From NCBI GenBank assembly GCA_937860285.1, contig CALMBS010000034.1, forward strand, positions 1-9,580: 9,580 bases of DNA. The letters are read 5' to 3'. A program made the translations under genes and the position numbers. Numbering within the stretch: position 1 is the first letter of the stretch; each line of letters starts with the position of its first letter. The DNA comes from an uncultured Chloroflexota bacterium (GTDB lineage: Bacteria > Chloroflexota > Dehalococcoidia > UBA2247 > RBG-13-53-26). Shown one piece after another: positions 1-5,723 of the stretch. The notes under the pieces were generated by a model that worked only from the letters and a program-made list of their open reading frames with translations, was not told the origin of the DNA and searched no databases.

Positions 1-54
1 GCCGGGGTCACACGGCTTCCCGGCGGCGCCGGGGTCACACGGCTTCCCGGCGGC
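1..54. repeat. 27-bp perfect tandem repeat, two visible copies, at the end of larC
   Basis: Bases 1-27 and 28-54 are identical. The array may continue beyond the left edge. The unit length is a multiple of three, so in the larC frame each copy encodes AAGKPCDPG. Each unit carries a 6-bp inverted repeat (GCCGGG at unit positions 1-6, CCCGGC at 19-24), and the junction between copies can form the reciprocal stem with a GGC loop. Perfect identity suggests recent duplication or ongoing slippage. Whether it is translated depends on where the larC stop lies outside the window. Confidence 0.9.
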
Positions 55-1227
55 GTCCGACTCAGCCCAGGCCCTCTGCACCTCGGAGTACACCAGTCCC
101 AGGGGCACATTGTGCTCCAGGGCCGCCTTCCTGCAGTCGTCGTACTCCGGGGTCATGGTGCTTGACCCGTCGCCTCTCCTGGCCGTCTTCGTCCTGATCC
201 GGCCGAACCTGGTGTCGACCGCTCCCGCGGCGCGGGGCAGGGAGGCCCGCTGCATCTCGGCCATTCTCACGCCCAGCGTGGTGCTCTCGCGCATTATGAC
301 CGCGACCAGGGCGCCCGCCTGCTCCCTCCGGCAGACAACAGACAGGACCACGCCGGGACGGTTCTTCTTCATCTGCACCGGTGTGAGGCAGACATCCAGG
401 GCGCCGGCCGCCAGCAGCCCCGCCATGATGTGGTCGTAGAACTGCGGGTTCATGTCGTCGATGTTGGTCTCCAGGACCATCACCGTTTCCGTGACCAGGT
501 CTGGAACGACGCCCGCGCGCTCCCCGATGAAGACCCGCAGCGCGTTGGGCACCCGGGGGTCCAGCCGCCCGGCACCGTATCCGACCCCCTCGATTCTCAT
601 CAGTGGCATGCTCCCGAAGCCGGCGGCCACCGCGGTAGCGATGGCCGCCCCGGTGGGAGTGGTCAGCTCGCCATCCTCCTCGCCGCCGTAGGCCGGCACG
701 CCCCGAACCAGCTCCGCGGTGACCGGGGCGGGCACCGGCAGCCAACCGTGGCGGCACTCCACCAGGCCGCGGCCCAGGTTCAGCGGCGAGCAGCGCACCT
801 CATCGATACCCAGCGCGGACAACCCGATCAGGCTGCCGAACACATCCACCAGGGTATCGGTGGCCCCCACCTCGTGCAGGTGCACGGCATCGAGGTCCCG
901 GCCATGCACCGCGGCTTCCGCCCTGGCCAGGCGGGTGAAGACCTCTCCGCCACGCCGCTTCAGACCGTCGTCCAGCCGGCTCTGCTCGATCAGGCCCAGG
1001 ATATCCATGAGGGTGCGCGGCGGGTCCGGACCCGCCGTGACCACCTCCACGTGCACCGCCTTGATCCCCCGCTTGGCCACCCTGGCCGCCTCTATGCCGT
1101 AGCCCCCGATGGGAAGCCGGCCCATCTCGCTTTTCAGCTTCTCGATATCCAGCCCCAGGTCCAGCAGGGCCCCCAGGACCATGTTCCCGCTGATCCCGGA
1201 GAAGCAGTCGAAATAGGCCGTCCTCAA
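1..1227 (-). CDS. larC: LarC, nickel insertion enzyme of NPN cofactor synthesis (3' end cut by window edge)
   Basis: LarC is the CTP-dependent cyclometallase (EC 4.99.1.12) that inserts nickel into the bisthiocarboxylated pyridinium mononucleotide made by LarE, giving the cofactor of LarA-type enzymes. I translated the frame by hand: it starts at a TTG (1225-1227) with MRTAYFDCFSGISGNM and runs without a stop to base 1, at least 409 codons. Family landmarks are the N-terminal FDCFSGISGNM, HLHEVGATDT near residue 127, CRHGWLPVPAP near 177, TPTGAA near 209 and ETNIDDMNPQ near 272. The N-terminal (LarC1) and C-terminal (LarC2) parts are in one frame, so the ribosomal frameshift used by L. plantarum larC is not needed. 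The usual family C-terminus falls near residue 390 (ending VQRAWAES); beyond it the frame enters a nonapeptide repeat, AAGKPCDPG twice, and leaves the window. The TTG overlaps the larB stop (TTGA), implying coupled translation. The absence of an ATG at the N-terminus and of a stop in the window makes this gene easy to miss. Confidence 0.93.
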   Translation of the reverse strand, partial: MRTAYFDCFSGISGNMVLGALLDLGLDIEKLKSEMGRLPIGGYGIEAARVAKRGIKAVHVEVVTAGPDPPRTLMDILGLIEQSRLDDGLKRRGGEVFTRLARAEAAVHGRDLDAVHLHEVGATDTLVDVFGSLIGLSALGIDEVRCSPLNLGRGLVECRHGWLPVPAPVTAELVRGVPAYGGEEDGELTTPTGAAIATAVAAGFGSMPLMRIEGVGYGAGRLDPRVPNALRVFIGERAGVVPDLVTETVMVLETNIDDMNPQFYDHIMAGLLAAGALDVCLTPVQMKKNRPGVVLSVVCRREQAGALVAVIMRESTTLGVRMAEMQRASLPRAAGAVDTRFGRIRTKTARRGDGSSTMTPEYDDCRKAALEHNVPLGLVYSEVQRAWAESDAAGKPCDPGAAGKPCDPG

Positions 1228-1985
1228 CGGCCGCCTCCGGTCCTCTGGTGTATCAGGCCGGCCATGTACCCGGCCCCGAAACCGTTGTCGATGTTCACTA
1301 CAGCCACCCCGGGGGAGCAGGAGTTGAGCATGCCCAGCAGCGCCGCCAGCCCCTCGAAGCTGGCCCCGTACCCCACACTGGTGGGGACCGCGATTACCGG
1401 AACATCCACCAGCCCCGAGACGACGCTGGCCAGGGCCCCCTCCATGCCGGCCACGGCCACCACCACGCTGGCCCCCAGCAGCAGGTCCTTGCAGTCCAGC
1501 AGGCGGTGCAGCCCCGCCACGCCCACGTCGTAGGCCCTCTCCACCCTGGTGCCGATGGTCTCCGCCGTCACCGCCGCCTCCTCCGCCACCGGGATGTCCC
1601 CCGTGCCGGCGGTGACCACCAGGACATACCCTTCGGCCACCATCGGGGCCGGCTCCCCGATGACGATCAGGCCCGCCGGCTGATGGAACCGGGCTCCCGG
1701 CACCGCCTGCCGCACGGCCTCGAACACCTCGGGGCTGGCCTTGGTGGCCAGCGTGGTCCCCGAGCCGGCCGCCATGCGCCGCGCTATGCCGGCCACCTGT
1801 TCCGGGGTCTTTCCCCGGCAGAGGACCACCTCGGCGAAGCCTCTCCGCAGCAGCCGGTGGTGGTCCAGCTTGGCAAAGCCGATGTCCTCGTAGGGCATGA
1901 ACTTCAGCCGGGCCAGAGCCTCGGCCACGCTGACATCGCCCGCCCTGACCATCTCCAGCAGACGGCGCAGGTCCTCCGGGTTCAC
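1224..1985 (-). CDS. larB: LarB, pyridinium-3,5-biscarboxylic acid mononucleotide synthase
   Basis: LarB (EC 2.5.1.143) starts NPN synthesis: it carboxylates the pyridinium ring of nicotinic acid adenine dinucleotide and splits the phosphoanhydride to release AMP. The 253-residue protein is full length. It has an N-terminal helical region (residues 1-65) followed by the PurE-like (NCAIR mutase-like) domain. Signature segments are TAGTGDIPVAEEA (125-137), YDVGVAGLHRL (152-162), VAGMEGALASVVSGLV (178-193), PTSVGYGASFEGLAALLGML (201-220) and VVNIDNGFGAGYMAGL (229-244). Cys223 in the NSC motif matches the cysteine (Cys221 in L. plantarum) that forms the transient adduct with the substrate ring. 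The start is GTG (1983-1985), overlapping the larE TGA as GTGA; the stop overlaps the larC TTG. Both junctions indicate a translationally coupled larE-larB-larC operon. Confidence 0.95.
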   Translation of the reverse strand: MNPEDLRRLLEMVRAGDVSVAEALARLKFMPYEDIGFAKLDHHRLLRRGFAEVVLCRGKTPEQVAGIARRMAAGSGTTLATKASPEVFEAVRQAVPGARFHQPAGLIVIGEPAPMVAEGYVLVVTAGTGDIPVAEEAAVTAETIGTRVERAYDVGVAGLHRLLDCKDLLLGASVVVAVAGMEGALASVVSGLVDVPVIAVPTSVGYGASFEGLAALLGMLNSCSPGVAVVNIDNGFGAGYMAGLIHQRTGGGR

Positions 1986-2791
1986 CCGGTCACCCCTTCG
2001 TTCAGGCTGCCGGTGCGGTAGCCTGCCAGGTCCAGGACCACGTGATGGTAGCCCAGCCGCTTCAGATGGCCCACGATCCGATCCCGGGTATCCCCGTCCG
2101 CCAGTCTCACAATGTCCCGGGGGGCCACCTCTATGCTGGCCAGGCGGCCATGGTGGCGCACCCGCACCTGTCCCACGCCCAGTCCCCTGACGAAGGTCTC
2201 TGCGTCGTCAATCGTGGCCAGAGACCTCTCCGTTATCGGGCTGCCATAGGGGATGCGGGTGGCCAGGCAGGGCTGGGAGGGCCGGTCCCAGGCCGCCAGC
2301 CCCATGTCTCGAGAGGCAGCGCGAATCTCGGCCTTGGTCAGACCAGCCTCGAGAAGGGGGCGCCTCACGCCCAGCTCCTCGGCGGCCCGGGCCCCGGGCC
2401 GGTAATCGTCGCCGTCGTCCAGGTTGGAGCCCTCCACCAGGCTACGGATCTGGTTCGCCGCCGCCACCTCCCCCAGTTCCCCGAATACCATCCTCTTGCA
2501 GTGGTAGCACCGGTCCCTGGGGTTCGCCGTGAAACGCGGGTCCCGCATCTGCCCCGTCCGGACCACCAGGTGCTTCACCCCCAGCGATGCGGCTGCCTTG
2601 GCGGCACCCGCCAACTCCCGCGCCGGGTAGACGGGGGAATCGGCCGTAACCGCCAGCACCTTCTCCCCCAGCACATTGCGGCACATCGCCAGCAGGAACG
2701 TGCTGTCCACCCCGCCCGAGAACGCCACCAGCACGCTCTCCAGGGCCGAAATAGCCCCCGTCAGCCGTACCAGCTTGTCCTCAGTAGCCAC
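1982..2791 (-). CDS. larE: LarE, ATP-dependent sulfur transferase, three-cysteine type
   Basis: LarE (EC 4.4.1.37) is a PP-loop enzyme that adenylates the carboxylates of the LarB product and replaces them with thiocarboxylates. I chose the GTG at 2791 (269 aa, MATEDKLVRL): an AGAGAGG Shine-Dalgarno lies 10 nt upstream and the N-terminus matches known LarE proteins. An in-frame GTG at 2815 would add MWQRGALP but has no ribosome-binding site. Seen motifs: PP-loop SGGVDS (25-30), RCYHCK (94-99), NLDDGDDYRPG (123-133), PSQPCLATRIPYG (171-183) and a C-terminal LDLAGYRTGSLNE. Cys175 aligns with the sacrificial Cys176 of L. plantarum LarE. Cys95 and Cys98 form a CxxC that, as I recall, the L. plantarum protein lacks. 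Three-cysteine LarE proteins are known to hold a [4Fe-4S] cluster and to transfer sulfur catalytically; that this one does so is inference. The gene begins 28 bp after the lipoprotein stop. Confidence 0.95.
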   Translation of the reverse strand: MATEDKLVRLTGAISALESVLVAFSGGVDSTFLLAMCRNVLGEKVLAVTADSPVYPARELAGAAKAAASLGVKHLVVRTGQMRDPRFTANPRDRCYHCKRMVFGELGEVAAANQIRSLVEGSNLDDGDDYRPGARAAEELGVRRPLLEAGLTKAEIRAASRDMGLAAWDRPSQPCLATRIPYGSPITERSLATIDDAETFVRGLGVGQVRVRHHGRLASIEVAPRDIVRLADGDTRDRIVGHLKRLGYHHVVLDLAGYRTGSLNEGVTG

Positions 2792-2819
2792 AGGCAAAGC
2801 GCCTCTCTGCCACACCAGA

Positions 2820-3653
2820 TCAGTCCAGGGCGTCGTCGATCGACATCAGGCCGGTGGCCTTCACGAACCGGCCGTCCCGGGTCACCGTGATGTCGCTGGC
2901 GCCGTTCTGGCCGCCCTCGTAGTCGAGCATCTCCTCGACGCCGTCCTCCGCATCACCGGCAGAGGCGGCATCCGCGAAGGCCAGTATCAGCGTTATCCGG
3001 GCCCTGTCGGAGCCGTCCTTGGCCAGCGAGTAGCCGATCGCCATCACTCCCTGGTACAGGTCTGCGAAGCTCTCGCCCCCCGCGAATACCATCACCATGA
3101 ACCCGCCCGGCAGGCGGTCCAGCAGCTCACTGACCTCCGCGCTGCTGCGGAGCGAATCGCCGTCGCCGCCTATGACATCGATGCAGTCCGCGACCTCGCC
3201 GGCGTCCCACCCGGTCACCAGGCAACTGGAGCTGACCAGGGCCACCGAAGAGGATGGTCCCCGCCAGACAGGAGTCCCCTCGTGATCACTGCGCGTATAC
3301 CCCCCACCGGCCAGCTCCCCCTCGAGCGCCGGCAGATCAAAACGGCCTTCCAGAATGGTCAGGCTCCCGGCCTGGGCCATCCGGTCCACGCTGTCGGTGG
3401 GTATGCCGGCGTCCTCCGAATCGGAGAGCTCGGCCGTCGTGCTCTGGTATATGTCCTTCAGGTCGCCGTCCGCCCGCAGCTCCCGCAGGTCCAGAAAGGT
3501 GCATTCAACTGCGTCCCCCGGCACCTTCTCCATCATGGCCAGGACCTCGGCGCGACCGCCGCCGCCTTCGCCACAGCCGGAGAGCACCAGCGTCATGGAG
3601 AAGAGCAGCAGGGCTGCAGCACAGAGCAGGGGCCCACGCCAGAAACGTCTCAT
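2820..3653 (-). CDS. Predicted lipoprotein of unknown function
   Basis: A 277-residue protein that I do not recognise. The N-terminus is a typical lipoprotein signal: MRRFWRG, a hydrophobic stretch (residues 8-24), then LSGC with the lipidated cysteine at 27, and a Gly-rich linker (GEGGGGR). The mature part is acidic, with no further membrane segment, and has three more cysteines (51, 144, 157). Segments such as the one around residues 137-160 (ALVSSSCLVTGW, then DVIGGDGDSL) and LPGGFMVMVFAGG (181-193) faintly recall DUF3352-like extracytoplasmic proteins, but I would not assign it there without a profile search. The ATG is preceded by a strong GGAAGGAGG Shine-Dalgarno 4 nt upstream. It lies 51 bp downstream of gyrB and just ahead of larE on the same strand, so it may share a transcript with the lar genes. 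Nothing in it suggests nickel binding: there is no His-rich tract. Confidence 0.85.
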   Translation of the reverse strand: MRRFWRGPLLCAAALLLFSMTLVLSGCGEGGGGRAEVLAMMEKVPGDAVECTFLDLRELRADGDLKDIYQSTTAELSDSEDAGIPTDSVDRMAQAGSLTILEGRFDLPALEGELAGGGYTRSDHEGTPVWRGPSSSVALVSSSCLVTGWDAGEVADCIDVIGGDGDSLRSSAEVSELLDRLPGGFMVMVFAGGESFADLYQGVMAIGYSLAKDGSDRARITLILAFADAASAGDAEDGVEEMLDYEGGQNGASDITVTRDGRFVKATGLMSIDDALD

Positions 3654-3680
3654 TCCGCCTCCTTCCCGCGGGAGCTGTCT

Positions 3681-3696
3681 GCGCCGGGACCGGCGC
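3681..3696. repeat. GC-rich inverted repeat between gyrB and the lipoprotein gene
   Basis: A 7-bp perfect dyad (GCGCCGG / CCGGCGC) around a GA dinucleotide lies in the 51-bp gap after the gyrB stop. In RNA it would form a 6-bp stem with a 4-nt loop. It is not followed by a U-run on the minus strand (the next bases are AGACAGC), so it is not a standard intrinsic terminator. It could be a processing or stability element, or an operator. Confidence 0.5.
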
Positions 3697-3704
3697 CGGG
3701 CGGG

Positions 3705-5639
3705 CTAGATGTCCAGGTTCCGGACGCTCTTGGCATGCGCCTGGATGAAGGCCTTGCGCGGCGGCACCTCTTCCCCCATGAGCATGCGGAACACCTCATC
3801 GGCCCGGGCCGCGTCCTCGATCTTGACCTGCAGCACCGTCCTGGAGGTCGGGTCCATGGTGGTCTCCCACAGCTGCTGCGGGCTCATCTCACCCAGGCCC
3901 TTGTACCGCTGCACCTCCACCTTCTTGCCCTTGAGCTTGTGCACCAGCTCGTCCTTGTCCTTGTCGGAGTAGACCCAGTGCTGCTCCTTCCCGCCCTGCA
4001 CGCGGTACAGGGGGGGCTGAGCGATGTAGAGGTAGCCCTGCAGGATCACGTCATGCATGTGACGGAAGAAGAAGGTGAGCAGCAGCGTCCGGATGTGGGC
4101 CCCGTCCACGTCGGCATCGGTCATGATGATGACCCGGTGGTACCTCAGCTTGTTGAGGTCGAACTGGTCCGCGATGCCGGCGCCCAGGCTGGTGATCAGG
4201 GCCCGGATCTCCTCGTGGGACAGCATCTTCTCGTAGGATGCCTTCTCCACGTTGAGGATCTTGCCCTTCAGCGGCAGGATGGCCTGGAACTTGCGGTCCC
4301 TTCCCTGCTTGGCGGACCCGCCCGCGGAGTCACCCTCAACGATGAACAGCTCGCACTGGGTCGGGTCCTTTTCGGCGCACTCGGCCAGCTTGCCCGGCAG
4401 GGTGAAGCCCTCCAGCTGTCCCTTCTTCAGGATCAGCTCCCGGGCCCGGCGCGCGGCCTCCCTGGCCTTGGCCGAGGTGAGGCACTTCTCGATGATCGAC
4501 TTGGCCTCGTTGGGATGCTGCTCCAGGTAGAAGGTCAGCTGCTCGGCCACTACCGACTCCACCTGGCCCCTGGTCTCCGGGTTGCCCAGCCGGCCCTTGG
4601 TCTGGCCTTCAAACTGGGGCTCGTTCAGCCTGACGCTGATCACGGCCGTCAGCCCGCCGCGGACATCCTCGCCCACCAGGCTCAGCTCGTTGTTCTTGTC
4701 CTGCTTGATCTTGTGCACGAAGTCGTTGAGGACCCGGGTCAGTGCGGACCGGAAACCAGTGAGGTGGCTCCCGCCGTCCATGGTGTTGGCGCAGTTGGCG
4801 AAGGAGACGATCAGCTCGTTATAGCCATCGTTGTACTGCATGGCCACTTCGACGCTGGTGCTGTCCACCTTCTGGCCCATGTAGATGACAGCGGGGTGGA
4901 CGGTAGTCCGGCTCCGGTTCATGTAGCGGACGAACGAGGCTATGCCTCCCTCGAAGTAGAAGGCCGAGTCCTGGCCCGTCCGGTCGTCGTGGATGGCGAT
5001 CTCCACGTTGGGCTGGAGGTAGGCCAGCTCGCGCAGCCTCTGGGCCACATAGTCGAAGTCATAGTCCCAGTCGCCGAAGATGCTCTTGTCGGGTATGAAC
5101 TCCGTTATGGTCCCGTTGGCCTCAGCGGGACCGTCGGGCCTCACCGGGCCCTGCGGCACCCCGCACAGGTACTCCTGGACGTAGCGCGTGCCTTCGCGCT
5201 CGCTGACCACCTTCATCCAGGAGGAGAGGGCATTGACCACCGACGCCCCGACGCCGTGCAGTCCGCTGGACACCCGATAGCTCTTGCCGCCGAACTTGGC
5301 CCCGGCGTGGAGGATGGTCATCACCGTCTCCAGCGCCGAGACGCCGGTCTGGGGATGGACGTCCACCGGGATGCCGCGGCCGTTGTCCTGGACCCGGACC
5401 TTGCCCCCCTCGAGGATGGTGACATCGATGCGCGTGCACCAGCCCGCCATGGCCTCATCGATGCTGTTGTAGACGATCTCGAAGATGAGGTGGTGAAGAC
5501 CAACGTGGTCGGTGCTGCCGATGTACATCCCGGGCCGGCGGCGGACTGCCTCCAGGCCCTTCAGGACCGTGATATCCTGAGCTGTGTAGTTGGCGCTTTC
5601 GCTGTGGTTGTTTTCGCCTTCTGCGGGACGGTCTACCAT
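3705..5639 (-). CDS. gyrB: DNA gyrase subunit B
   Basis: GyrB is the ATPase and Toprim subunit of the A2B2 topoisomerase that introduces negative supercoils. The 644-residue protein is full length for the short bacterial type, without the insert seen in enterobacterial GyrB. The GHKL ATPase domain has Glu54 (general base, in IFEIV), Asn58, DNGRGIP (85-91) and SSGLHGVGASVVNALS (124-139); the transducer QTK loop is EGQTKGRLGNPE (344-355). The Toprim domain has EGDSAGGSAKQGRDR (435-449) and TDADVDGAH (507-515). The C-terminal part has QRYKGLGEM (577-585) and ends SVRNLDI. The normally acidic residue just before Asn58 is Tyr57 (VYNSIDEAM, where most families read VDN), confirmed as TAC in the sequence. 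The ATG at 5639 has AGGAG 4 nt upstream. Promoter-like sequence upstream suggests that gyrB begins a new unit, probably read through to the lipoprotein and lar genes. Confidence 0.98.
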   Translation of the reverse strand: MVDRPAEGENNHSESANYTAQDITVLKGLEAVRRRPGMYIGSTDHVGLHHLIFEIVYNSIDEAMAGWCTRIDVTILEGGKVRVQDNGRGIPVDVHPQTGVSALETVMTILHAGAKFGGKSYRVSSGLHGVGASVVNALSSWMKVVSEREGTRYVQEYLCGVPQGPVRPDGPAEANGTITEFIPDKSIFGDWDYDFDYVAQRLRELAYLQPNVEIAIHDDRTGQDSAFYFEGGIASFVRYMNRSRTTVHPAVIYMGQKVDSTSVEVAMQYNDGYNELIVSFANCANTMDGGSHLTGFRSALTRVLNDFVHKIKQDKNNELSLVGEDVRGGLTAVISVRLNEPQFEGQTKGRLGNPETRGQVESVVAEQLTFYLEQHPNEAKSIIEKCLTSAKAREAARRARELILKKGQLEGFTLPGKLAECAEKDPTQCELFIVEGDSAGGSAKQGRDRKFQAILPLKGKILNVEKASYEKMLSHEEIRALITSLGAGIADQFDLNKLRYHRVIIMTDADVDGAHIRTLLLTFFFRHMHDVILQGYLYIAQPPLYRVQGGKEQHWVYSDKDKDELVHKLKGKKVEVQRYKGLGEMSPQQLWETTMDPTSRTVLQVKIEDAARADEVFRMLMGEEVPPRKAFIQAHAKSVRNLDI

Positions 5640-5648
5640 GTGCTCCTA

Positions 5649-5657
5649 ATTATACCA
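5649..5657 (-). promoter_or_regulatory. Extended -10 promoter adjoining the gyrB start
   Basis: On the minus strand TGGTATAAT is a perfect extended -10 (TGn plus TATAAT), and there is no recognisable -35. The expected start point, about 7 nt after the hexamer, falls within or just after the AGGAG Shine-Dalgarno and only about 4 to 8 nt before the ATG. A transcript from here would be nearly leaderless. Alternatively the AT-rich patch is only a translation-initiation spacer and the promoter match is chance. Confidence 0.5.
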
Positions 5658-5666
5658 TTTTCCCTA

Positions 5667-5680
5667 GCGCGCGAGCGCGC
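5667..5680. repeat. GCGCGC palindrome in the gyrB upstream region
   Basis: GCGCGC, GA, GCGCGC: a 6-bp perfect dyad about 10 bp upstream of the extended -10, where a -35 element or a regulator site would lie, and inside the leader made from the distal promoter. It has the same GA-centred layout as the dyad after gyrB. It could be an operator; no known regulator consensus is recognised. Confidence 0.45.
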
Positions 5681-5694
5681 CAGACCCGCCCCAC

Positions 5695-5723
5695 ATTATG
5701 CACGATTGCCGCGGCCTTGTCTA
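5695..5723 (-). promoter_or_regulatory. Distal sigma70-like promoter for gyrB
   Basis: On the minus strand TAGACA (5723-5718; 5 of 6 to TTGACA) is followed after exactly 17 bp by CATAAT (5700-5695; 5 of 6 to TATAAT). The -35 begins with the TAG stop codon of the upstream oxidoreductase. Transcription would start near 5688, giving a leader of about 49 nt that contains the palindrome and a complete Shine-Dalgarno. It is predicted from consensus match and spacing only. Confidence 0.5.

Noticed and set aside
1..54. CRISPR array
   Set aside because: Two contiguous 27-bp copies without spacers form a tandem repeat, not repeat-spacer architecture.
62..757. Minus-strand frame of 231 codons in the larC region
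   Set aside because: It is a shifted shadow of larC with an Arg/Gly-rich translation. The frame ending at base 1 carries the LarC motifs.
430..1533. Plus-strand frames over larC and larB, including the one at 1248-2021
   Set aside because: Their low-complexity His/Pro/Gln/Arg-rich translations are antisense to LarB and LarC, which are well supported on the minus strand.
3681..3704. Rho-independent terminator after gyrB
   Set aside because: There is a stem but no U-tract follows it on the minus strand, so it is listed only as an inverted repeat.
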